From Thermotogae bacterium (GTDB lineage: Bacteria; Thermotogota; Thermotogae; UBA12178), in the NCBI GenBank assembly GCA_003641795.1, contig QNAP01000101.1:1-6553 (forward strand): 6,553 nucleotides of DNA, in the 5' to 3' direction. Position 1 is the first letter of the stretch. Every line of letters starts with the position of its first letter. The notes under the pieces are model-generated. The model searched no databases. It was given only the letters and a program-made list of their open reading frames with translations, and was not told the DNA's origin. Positions 1 to 4,283 of the stretch are shown piece by piece. A program made the position numbers and the translations under genes.

Positions 1-175
1 CTTCATGGCAGTGCCCGTTTGTGAGTGTGAGCGAGGAATAAAGCGAAGCACAACATGCTTTCTGCAATGTGAAAGAAGAAAAAGGGAGGAGAGGCGAATC
101 CCTCACGCTCACACAGCTCGCACTCGCTTTTTCCCCTCATGCTTCCGGAAAATTTCAAGCACACTCCAATGGAAG
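1..175. other. Non-coding upstream stretch, no gene recognised
   Basis: No reading frame here gives a believable protein in either direction: the open frames run straight into the tRNA genes and have low-complexity, Cys/Arg/Phe-rich translations. The stretch contains a tandem TGTGAG pair (20-31), a purine-rich tract (about 69-94), a pyrimidine-rich tract around 127-139, and the imperfect inverted repeat listed separately. It may be the 3' flank of a gene lying to the left plus the upstream region of the tRNA promoter. Confidence 0.5.
25..114. repeat. Inverted repeat with 9-bp perfect arms upstream of the promoter
   Basis: GTGTGAGCG at 25-33 is the exact reverse complement of CGCTCACAC at 106-114, with 72 nt between. 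Further similar pieces (GAGTG and GCGAG around 23-35 against CTCGCACTCGC at 118-127) make the similarity broader but imperfect. A T5 run follows at 128-132. It could be a long-loop terminator of a gene to the left or a chance pairing; no function can be assigned. Confidence 0.25.
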
Positions 176-204
176 TTGACAAGTTTGCGATGCTCCTGTA
201 TAAT
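176..204 (+). promoter_or_regulatory. Consensus sigma-A promoter for the tRNA-rpmG-secE-nusG transcript
   Basis: TTGACA lies at 176-181 and TATAAT at 199-204, separated by 17 bp. Both hexamers match the housekeeping-sigma consensus in all six positions. Transcription should begin at about 210-212, leaving a 5' leader of only 7-9 nt before the tRNA-Thr acceptor stem at 219. A promoter this close to consensus fits a stable-RNA operon needing high output. No extended -10 TGn is present, and no strong A/T-rich UP tract is obvious upstream. Confidence 0.9.
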
Positions 205-218
205 AAACGTGCTTTGGT

Positions 219-293
219 GCCAGTGTAGCTCAACGGTAGAGCGGCTGATTTGTAATCAGCAGGTTGTGGGTTCGAATCCCACCGCTGGCTCCA
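219..293 (+). tRNA. tRNA-Thr, anticodon UGU
   Basis: All cloverleaf parts can be paired. The acceptor GCCAGTG (219-225) pairs with CGCTGGC (283-289) with one G-U. The D stem is GCTC (228-231) with GAGC (239-242). The anticodon stem GCTGA (244-248) pairs with TCAGC (256-260) around the loop 249-255, with TGT at 251-253. The T stem GTGGG (266-270) pairs with CCCAC (278-282) around TTCGAAT. The discriminator is T290 and CCA is encoded at 291-293. It decodes ACA, and other ACN codons by wobble. It is the first gene of the transcript, and only 8 nt separate it from the next tRNA, so the two must be processed from one precursor. Confidence 0.97.
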
Positions 294-301
294 AAGGTAG
301 G

Positions 302-388
302 GGTGAGGTGCCCGAGTGGCCAAAGGGGGCGGACTGTAAATCCGCTGGCGGATCGCCTTCGGAGGTTCGAATCCTCCCCTCACCACCA
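302..388 (+). tRNA. tRNA-Tyr, anticodon GUA
   Basis: This is a class II tRNA of 87 nt with the long variable arm typical of bacterial tRNA-Tyr. The acceptor GGTGAGG (302-308) pairs perfectly with CCTCACC (378-384). The anticodon stem GCGGA (329-333) pairs with TCCGC (341-345), with GTA at 336-338. The variable arm stem is GGCG (347-350) with CGCC (354-357). The T arm is GGAGG (361-365) with CCTCC (373-377) around TTCGAAT. The discriminator is A385 and CCA is encoded at 386-388. A Thr-Tyr tRNA pair upstream of the secE-nusG-ribosomal-protein cluster is also found in other bacteria, including E. coli (thrU-tyrU). Confidence 0.97.
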
Positions 389-394
389 ATGGCG

Positions 395-426
395 AGCCCC
401 GCCAAAACCGAGGCGGGGTTGATTTT
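395..426 (+). terminator. Hairpin with weak U-tract between tRNA-Tyr and rpmG (probable partial terminator)
   Basis: CCCCGCC (397-403) pairs with GGCGGGG (412-418) around an 8-nt loop AAAACCGA. The stem extends by a G-U and an A-T pair to 395/420, giving 9 bp. It is followed by GATTTTG, a short U-rich tail. Because rpmG begins only 20 nt later with no new promoter visible, the hairpin probably ends most transcripts after the tRNAs and lets some through to rpmG-secE-nusG. It could also simply protect or define the 3' end of the tRNA precursor. Confidence 0.55.
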
Positions 427-445
427 GCTCGGAGGTGTGGCAAAA

Positions 446-607
446 ATGGCCAAAGCGAAGACCATAGTGCAGGTCTATCTTGTTTGTTCGGAGTGTCGCA
501 CGAGAAATTACTACAAGAAGAAAAATCGACAGTTCAAAAAGAAACTGGAGTTGAGAAAGTACTGCCCTGTGTGTAACAAGCACACTCTCCATGTCGAGGG
601 CAAGTGA
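446..607 (+). CDS. rpmG: 50S ribosomal protein L33 (bL33)
   Basis: This small basic 53-residue protein of the large ribosomal subunit sits near the E site. It has the zinc-binding form of L33: CSEC at residues 14-17 and CPVC at 40-43 supply four cysteines. The family core is also visible (RNYYKKKNR at 20-28, and KLELRKYCP from 33). The ATG at 446 is chosen because GGAGGTG (431-437) lies 8 nt upstream. An in-frame GTG at 437 overlaps that ribosome binding site and is rejected. The gene lies between the tRNA pair and secE (11-nt gap), the usual place of rpmG in bacterial secE-nusG clusters. The length is normal, perhaps slightly long at the N-terminus (MAKAKTIVQ). Confidence 0.95.
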   Translation: MAKAKTIVQVYLVCSECRTRNYYKKKNRQFKKKLELRKYCPVCNKHTLHVEGK

Positions 608-618
608 GGTGACGCTCA

Positions 619-819
619 ATGCCAGGAAGGATCCGCAAGTTTCTCTCCGAGGTGAGGAGTGAATCCAAGAAAGTTACTTGGCCCAACAAGAAAGAGCTTT
701 TGGCCGCTACTAGCGTGGTTCTCTTCATTCTCTTGGTAATGGGCATATATCTGGGTTTTCTGGATCTCGCTTTCTCAAACCTCACAAGATGGCTTCTTGC
801 TGCCCTCGGAATAGGGTGA
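619..819 (+). CDS. secE: Preprotein translocase subunit SecE (single-membrane-span form)
   Basis: SecE is the clamp-like subunit of the SecYEG protein-export channel in the inner membrane. The 66-residue product is the short form common outside the Enterobacteria, with one membrane span instead of three. Residues about 3-25 form the amphipathic helix with the family motif EVRSESKKVTWPNKKEL (11-27); the membrane segment is about 28-50 (from LAATSVVLFILL); a short C-terminal tail follows. The ATG at 619 is preceded by GAGGTGA (606-612). Its stop (817-819) lies 4 nt before the nusG start, so the two are very probably translationally coupled, matching the nearly universal secE-nusG pairing. Confidence 0.96.
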   Translation: MPGRIRKFLSEVRSESKKVTWPNKKELLAATSVVLFILLVMGIYLGFLDLAFSNLTRWLLAALGIG

Positions 820-820
820 T
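814..820 (+). promoter_or_regulatory. Ribosome binding site of nusG, overlapping the secE stop
   Basis: GGGTGAT contains GGTGAT, complementary to the region of the 16S 3' end just beyond the core anti-Shine-Dalgarno. It includes the secE TGA and lies 3 nt before the GTG start at 824. It supports GTG 824 as the start. An out-of-frame ATG at 819 would give only ATG-GTG-TGA. Confidence 0.7.
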
Positions 821-823
821 GGT

Positions 824-1885
824 GTGAGAAAGCAGTGGTACGTAGTTCAGACCTATGCAGGACTCGAAACTAAGGTCAAGCAATCCTTAGAGCGGAAATT
901 CGAATCGTTAGGGTACGGCCGCTACGTAGGGCGTGTTGTAGTCCCGGAAGAGACGATAATAGATTCAAAGTCCAAATCCGTCGAGCGCCACGTAGTACCT
1001 ACGAGTGCAAAGCTTCACGTCTCCACCGGCAGCGAAGTTGAAGCAGGGCAACTCCTCGCCGAGGAGTCCAATATCCACGCTCGCAGAAACGGAATGGTGA
1101 TGGAGATAAAGAACTTCAAACGCATTATCATAGAGACCGCCGATCGCAAGTACACAAAAATTTACAACATTCCAGAAAGCTGCAAACCGGATTCAAGTCT
1201 CAAAGTGGGTGTGAGAATACGCCAGGGTATGCCTTTAGCGCGGAAATGTGAATACTTCAGTGAGATAGACGGAAAGATTATTTCTGTAGAACGACTGAAG
1301 CGGATAGCGGTTCAGTCGGAAGATGGGGAGACGGACATCTATTATGTACCCTATGAAAACTTTGACTCGTCGAAGATACAAAAAGGTATGACCATCAAAG
1401 CCGGTATGTTGGTCGGAGAAGGAAAGAAGTACTACGCCCGTTCAAAAGGGAAGGTGGAGATTCTCGATCTCGGCACCCGTAGGGAGATAAGAATAGCCAA
1501 AACGAAGAGCAGACGACTCTTTCCAGGATACGTGTTCGTAGAGATGCTCTTGACTAACGAGACGGAACAGCTCGTCAGGATGACACCAAATGTTATAAAC
1601 TTCGTCTCCGCTGGAGGTCAGCCCGTTCCACTCAAGCGTAGGGAAGCTAGAGCTCTGCTCAGATTGATGGGCGAGGAGGAGTATGAAGAAAAGAAAATTG
1701 CCGCTGTCGAATTCGATTTCACTCCGGGCGAAGCTGTGAAAATCGTCAGCGGACCCTTTGAGGGTTTTGTTGGTGTGGTACAGGAAGTCAATCCAGAACA
1801 CAATGAGGTCAAAGTCATGGTCACGATATTTGGAAGAGAAACACCGGTGGTTCTCCATGCAGGAGAAGTGGAAAAGCTCACTTAA
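824..1885 (+). CDS. nusG: Transcription termination/antitermination factor NusG with a large inserted domain
   Basis: NusG binds the RNA polymerase clamp through its NGN domain and contacts ribosomal protein S10 (NusE) or Rho through its KOW domain. Here the NGN domain is split: residues 1-45 (WYVVQTYAG at 5-13) and about 229-290 (RRLFPGYVFVEM at 230-241). The KOW domain follows at about 297-353, with FTPGEAVKIVSGPFEGF and the conserved FGRETPVVL (336-344). Between the NGN halves, about 46-228 is an extra domain, so the protein has 353 residues against about 180 in most bacteria. This length and layout are those of T. maritima NusG. The insertion consists of three similar segments (about 61-117, 123-176, 182-224), described in the findings. 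The start is GTG 824, set by GGGTGAT at 814-820. In the T. maritima protein the KOW domain is known to pack on the NGN domain (autoinhibition); whether that holds here is inference. Confidence 0.97.
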   Translation: MRKQWYVVQTYAGLETKVKQSLERKFESLGYGRYVGRVVVPEETIIDSKSKSVERHVVPTSAKLHVSTGSEVEAGQLLAEESNIHARRNGMVMEIKNFKRIIIETADRKYTKIYNIPESCKPDSSLKVGVRIRQGMPLARKCEYFSEIDGKIISVERLKRIAVQSEDGETDIYYVPYENFDSSKIQKGMTIKAGMLVGEGKKYYARSKGKVEILDLGTRREIRIAKTKSRRLFPGYVFVEMLLTNETEQLVRMTPNVINFVSAGGQPVPLKRREARALLRLMGEEEYEEKKIAAVEFDFTPGEAVKIVSGPFEGFVGVVQEVNPEHNEVKVMVTIFGRETPVVLHAGEVEKLT

Positions 1886-1888
1886 AAA

Positions 1889-1919
1889 GTGGGAGGGCTG
1901 GTTCTCGCCCGAAAACCAC
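1889..1919 (+). promoter_or_regulatory. Probable ribosomal protein L1 operator (mRNA mimic of the 23S L1 site)
   Basis: In the 51-nt nusG-rplK gap, GTGG (1889-1892) pairs with CCAC (1916-1919), and GGGC (1895-1898) pairs with GCCC (1907-1910) under an 8-nt cap. Between the helices is an asymmetric loop: GA on the 5' side, GAAAA on the 3' side. Known L1 sites on 23S rRNA and on L1-repressed mRNAs share this architecture: a short G-C helix beginning GGC/GGGC, a GA/GA-AAA type internal loop, and an outer helix. It lies 2 nt before the rplK ribosome binding site, so L1 bound here would block translation of rplK and, by coupling, rplA. In E. coli, L1 represses at the same place. No binding data exist for this sequence. 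Confidence 0.6.
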
Positions 1920-1936
1920 GAAGGAGGTAAACGCGT

Positions 1937-2365
1937 ATGGCTAAAAAGGTAGTTGCACAAATAAGGCTTCAGCTTGAGGCTGGCAAAGCAACCCCTGCAC
2001 CACCAGTTGGTCCCGCGTTGGGCCAGCATGGTGTGAACATCATGGAGTTCTGCAAGAGATTCAACGCTCAGACTGCAGACAAAGCGGGCATGGTTATCCC
2101 AGTGGTCATAGACGTCTACGAAGATCGATCCTTCAGCTTTGTGCTGAAGACACCCCCTGCTTCGTTCCTGCTGAAAAAAGCAGCGAAGATCGACAAAGGC
2201 TCCCCGGAACCGAATCGTGTCAAAGTCGGGAAAGTGACGAAAAAGCAGATCGAGGAAATCGCCAAGATCAAGATGCCGGATCTCAACACAGATGATCTCG
2301 AAGCCGCTTGTAGGATTATTGAAGGCACTGCCCGCAACATGGGCATAGAAGTCGTTGGAAGTTGA
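1937..2365 (+). CDS. rplK: 50S ribosomal protein L11 (uL11)
   Basis: This 142-residue L11, of normal length, binds the GTPase-associated region of 23S rRNA at the base of the L12 stalk and takes part in factor binding and the stringent response. The N-terminal domain holds the proline-rich segment PAPPVGPALGQHGVNIMEF (20-38), whose prolines form the thiostrepton/micrococcin site with rRNA. The linker KTPPASFLLKKAA starts near residue 71. The C-terminal RNA-binding domain ends with the family signature RNMGIEV (133-139). The ATG at 1937 follows AAGGAGGT (1921-1928) by 8 nt, the strongest Shine-Dalgarno in the window. The 12-nt gap to rplA suggests coupled translation under the L1 operator upstream. 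Confidence 0.97.
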   Translation: MAKKVVAQIRLQLEAGKATPAPPVGPALGQHGVNIMEFCKRFNAQTADKAGMVIPVVIDVYEDRSFSFVLKTPPASFLLKKAAKIDKGSPEPNRVKVGKVTKKQIEEIAKIKMPDLNTDDLEAACRIIEGTARNMGIEVVGS

Positions 2366-2377
2366 GGGGTGGTAGAG

Positions 2378-3076
2378 ATGCCAAAACGTTCAAAGCGATA
2401 CAATCAGGTGAAGGAGCTCGTCGACAGAACTAAACACTACAGTCTGGATGAAGCCATAAAACTCGCAAAGGAAACCGCCACCGCTAAATTCGACGAAACC
2501 ATAGAACTTCACATAAAGACGGGGATCGATCCCAGAAAGAGCGACCAACAGATCAGATCGAGTATCTCTTTACCTCATGGAACTGGTAAGAGTGTTAGGG
2601 TTCTGGTATTTGCCAAGGGAGAGAAAGCGGAAGAAGCGGAAGAAGCCGGTGCGGACTATGTTGGTGCCGAAGATCTCGTCGAGAAGATCGAGAAGGAAGG
2701 CTTTCTCGACTTTGACGTGGCTATTGCTACGCCCGACATGATGCGGGTGATTGGAAGACTTGGAAGGATTCTTGGACCCAAAGGTCTGATGCCTTCTCCA
2801 AAGAGTGGCACCGTTACCGAAGATATCGCCAGCGCTGTGAAAGAATTCAAAGCTGGTAGAATAGAGGTGAGGACTGACAAAACTGGAAACATTCATATCC
2901 CTGTGGGTAAGCGTTCTTTCGAAGACGAAAAGATCAAGGAAAACGTCATCTCCGCGTTTCAGCAAATCGAAAAGCTCAGACCAGCCACGATGAAAGGAGA
3001 ACTCTTTAAAAAGGTCGTTCTGGCTTCCACCATGGGGCCAGGTATAAAACTGGATATCTCGAAGCTCGCAGCGTGA
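2378..3076 (+). CDS. rplA: 50S ribosomal protein L1 (uL1)
   Basis: L1 binds 23S rRNA helices 76-78, forms the mobile L1 stalk at the E site, and in many bacteria represses its own operon. The 232-residue product has the two-domain L1 fold: domain I from residues about 1-67 and 160-232, domain II in between. The L1 signature MMRVIGRLGRILGPKGLMPS lies at 121-140 and continues PKSGTV. TDKTGNIHIPVGKRSF (166-181) and the conserved STMGPGIKL (217-225) are present. ATG 2378 is chosen over the in-frame GTG at 2369 because it gives the expected MPKRSKRY N-terminus, and the G-rich Shine-Dalgarno (2364-2372) covers the GTG. Confidence 0.97.
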   Translation: MPKRSKRYNQVKELVDRTKHYSLDEAIKLAKETATAKFDETIELHIKTGIDPRKSDQQIRSSISLPHGTGKSVRVLVFAKGEKAEEAEEAGADYVGAEDLVEKIEKEGFLDFDVAIATPDMMRVIGRLGRILGPKGLMPSPKSGTVTEDIASAVKEFKAGRIEVRTDKTGNIHIPVGKRSFEDEKIKENVISAFQQIEKLRPATMKGELFKKVVLASTMGPGIKLDISKLAA

Positions 3077-3098
3077 GCAAGCGTAATTGAGCGGTCTC

Positions 3099-3155
3099 AG
3101 TGCACCGAAGACAGTAGGTCTTTTAAAGGGCTCTGCCCGCCTACCGAGGTGCCCT
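3099..3155 (+). ncRNA. L10 leader: mRNA binding site for the L10(L12) complex
   Basis: In the 148-nt rplA-rplJ gap, GCACC (3102-3106) pairs with GGTGC (3148-3152), and GTAGG (3114-3118) pairs with CCTAC (3140-3144). Between them is an asymmetric internal loop, GAAGACA (3107-3113) opposite CGA (3145-3147). The inner part can form a small GGGC/GCCC hairpin (3128-3131/3135-3138). The strings ACCGAAGACAGTAGGT and CCTACCGAGGTGC are the hallmark of the bacterial L10 leader, in which the loop is a kinked bulge recognised by L10 carrying L12. Bound protein lowers expression of rplJ-rplL. The position directly upstream of rplJ agrees. Confidence 0.88.
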
Positions 3156-3185
3156 TGATAAGGTTTGTGGGGTGATCTCGTGTAG
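3141..3185 (+). promoter_or_regulatory. Possible antiterminator helix of the rplJ attenuator
   Basis: CTACCGAG (3141-3148), which forms the 3' strand of the L10 aptamer, is also complementary to CTCG-GTAG (3177-3180 and 3182-3185) with one bulged T at 3181. A G-U and a T-A pair extend it to 3150/3175. This helix cannot coexist with the aptamer or with the terminator, because it uses strands of both. That is the expected design for a switch in which L10(L12) binding frees the terminator strand. The pairing is seen; the mechanism is inferred. Confidence 0.6.
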
Positions 3186-3208
3186 TGCGGGATCACCCAT
3201 TTAATTTT
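3170..3208 (+). terminator. Intrinsic terminator/attenuator in the rplJ leader
   Basis: GGGTGATC at 3170-3177 pairs with GATCACCC at 3191-3198. TCG/CGG (3178-3180/3188-3190) adds 3 bp including a G-U, giving an 11-bp stem with a 7-nt loop TGTAGTG. It is followed by ATTTAATTTT (3199-3208). It lies just before the rplJ ribosome binding site and after the L10 aptamer, so it most likely ends transcription when L10(L12) is in excess. Confidence 0.8.
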
Positions 3209-3212
3209 GGGA

Positions 3213-3219
3213 GGAGGTG
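3213..3219 (+). promoter_or_regulatory. Ribosome binding site of rplJ, selecting a TTG start
   Basis: GGAGGTG lies 5 nt upstream of TTG 3225, inside a longer G-rich run (3209-3220). It sits immediately after the attenuator U-tract. It excludes the in-frame TTG at 3207, which would place the Shine-Dalgarno inside the gene. Confidence 0.8.
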
Positions 3220-3224
3220 GAGAA

Positions 3225-3764
3225 TTGTTAACAAAGGAAAAGAAGGTTCAGATAGTTTCTGCACTCAGCGAGGACTTCAGCAAGGCCACGCTGATTACTT
3301 TCATAGATTTCACTGGATTGGACGTGGCATCTATGGCAAAACTGCGAAGTTCCATCAAGTCGGTTTATCCCGGCAGCTCAAAGGTGAAGGTAGCGAGAAA
3401 CAAGCTTTTAGCACTCGCTTTGAGCAACGCAGGTTACAACACAGAAGAATTGGGTGAGATACTGGAAGGTCCAACCGGCGTGGTCTACGTTGTGGATGAA
3501 GACCCTGTGAAGGTACTCAAGGTCCTCTCCGATTTTCGCAAAGAACAAAAAGGTAAACCACAGATCAAAGGTGCTTACTTCGAAGGCATCCTGATCGATC
3601 CGGAAAAGGTGGAAGAGTACGCAAAACTTCCATCGAAAGAAGAACTCTACGCGATGCTTTTGGCACGAATGCAAGGTCCCATAAGTGGATTGGTTTACAC
3701 TTTGAACGGTGTGCTGAGAAAGCTGCTCTACGCGTTGAAAGCAATAGAAGAAAAGAAATCGTGA
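3225..3764 (+). CDS. rplJ: 50S ribosomal protein L10 (uL10), stalk base protein
   Basis: L10 anchors L12 dimers to the 50S subunit beside L11 and, as the L10(L12) complex, represses its own mRNA. Residues 1-130 form the rRNA-binding domain, with ARNKLLALAL (57-66) and EGPTGVVYV (81-89) recognisable. KLPSKEELYAMLLARMQ (134-150) begins the long C-terminal helix that carries L12, running to residue 179. The 179-residue length and the helix starting near 137 resemble T. maritima L10, which carries three L12 dimers. The start is the rare codon TTG at 3225, giving MLTKEKK, the form expected from homologues. The gene is 14 nt upstream of rplL. Confidence 0.95.
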   Translation: MLTKEKKVQIVSALSEDFSKATLITFIDFTGLDVASMAKLRSSIKSVYPGSSKVKVARNKLLALALSNAGYNTEELGEILEGPTGVVYVVDEDPVKVLKVLSDFRKEQKGKPQIKGAYFEGILIDPEKVEEYAKLPSKEELYAMLLARMQGPISGLVYTLNGVLRKLLYALKAIEEKKS

Positions 3765-3777
3765 GGAGGTGTGTGGT

Positions 3778-4164
3778 ATGACTAAGGAGGAAATCATAAA
3801 GGCCATTGAGGAAATGACAGTGGCCGAATTGGCAGAACTGGTGAAAGAATTAGAAGAAAGGTTCGGTGTAACGGCAGCTGCTCCCGTGGCAGTGGCAGCA
3901 GCTCCAGCCGCTCAGGCAGGCGCAGCAGCGGAAGCAGAGGAGAAGACTTCCTTCGACGTACTTCTCAAAAGCTTTGGTGAAAAGAAGATCAACGTCATCA
4001 AAGTTGTCAGAGAAATCACAGGCCTTGGTTTGAAGGAAGCGAAAGATCTTGTTGAAAAAGCTGGCACACCAGAAGCTATCGTCAAGTCCGAGGTCAGAAA
4101 GGAAGAGGCGGAAGAGATAAAGAAGAAGATCGAAGAAGCCGGAGGAGAAGTAGAGCTGAAGTGA
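3778..4164 (+). CDS. rplL: 50S ribosomal protein L7/L12 (bL12), stalk protein
   Basis: L12 is the multicopy stalk protein that recruits EF-Tu, EF-G, IF2 and RF3 and stimulates their GTPase activity. In the 128-residue product, residues 1-30 form the dimerisation and L10-binding domain. An Ala/Pro/Val-rich flexible hinge covers about 33-54. The globular C-terminal domain is 57-128, with the factor-binding surface KVVREITGLGLKEAKDLVEKAG at 75-96. ATG 3778 is selected by GAGGAGGTG (3763-3771), which overlaps the rplJ stop; the in-frame GTG 3769 lies inside that site. The strong ribosome binding site fits the need for several L12 copies per L10. Confidence 0.98.
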   Translation: MTKEEIIKAIEEMTVAELAELVKELEERFGVTAAAPVAVAAAPAAQAGAAAEAEEKTSFDVLLKSFGEKKINVIKVVREITGLGLKEAKDLVEKAGTPEAIVKSEVRKEEAEEIKKKIEEAGGEVELK

Positions 4165-4204
4165 TATGGTAAAATAAATGTCACTGAGAGAAACTATAAT
4201 CGAT

Positions 4205-4236
4205 GGGTCCACACCCTTTGGGTGTGGTCCCTTTTT
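4205..4236 (+). terminator. Intrinsic-terminator-like attenuator between rplL and rpoB
   Basis: GGG-T-CCACACCC (4205-4216) pairs with GGGTGTGG-T-CCC (4220-4231) through 11 base pairs and one T-T mismatch, with a TTT loop, followed directly by T5 (4232-4236). The stem is G-C rich and looks fully functional, yet rpoB begins 48 nt downstream with no convincing promoter between. The likely role is partial termination that makes more L10/L12 than RNA polymerase beta, as at the rplL-rpoB attenuator of E. coli. Confidence 0.85.
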
Positions 4237-4273
4237 GGCGCCATCAACGTATTGTGCCTCACTTTCAAAGACG

Positions 4274-4280
4274 GGGTGAT
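4274..4280 (+). promoter_or_regulatory. Ribosome binding site of rpoB
   Basis: GGGTGAT is followed after 3 nt by GTG 4284. The same sequence and spacing are used for nusG (814-826). It fixes the rpoB start, which also agrees with the expected N-terminus. Confidence 0.7.
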
Positions 4281-4283
4281 ACT

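Noticed and set aside
290..290. Discriminator U73 in tRNA-Thr (A73 in E. coli)
   Set aside because: As I recall, tRNA-Thr ending GGCUCCA is common in other bacteria, so it is not a sign of an odd or suppressor tRNA.
3..607. Long open frames across 3-443 (-) and 5-607 (+) upstream of and through the tRNA genes
   Set aside because: They run through two well-folded tRNA genes, show no protein-like composition before rpmG, and only the last 53 codons of the + frame are the real L33.
819..827. ATG-GTG-TGA mini frame between secE and nusG
   Set aside because: It is a by-product of the TGATG junction and the GTG start; nothing else suggests it is used.
2369..2377. Upstream GTG start for L1 (extra MVE)
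   Set aside because: The GTG lies within the Shine-Dalgarno sequence; the ATG at 2378 gives the conserved MPKRSKRY start.
3043..3048. TATAAA near the end of rplA as a promoter for rplJ
   Set aside because: No acceptable -35 at 16-18 bp upstream, and the sequence encodes the conserved PGIKL of L1.
3190..3220. Sequestration of the rplJ Shine-Dalgarno by the CACC of the attenuator arm
   Set aside because: Only 4-5 base pairs can form, weaker than the terminator stem that uses the same CACC.
3185..3457. + frame overlapping the start of rplJ in another frame
   Set aside because: It begins inside the attenuator and overlaps the clearly homologous L10 frame; its translation is a shifted shadow.
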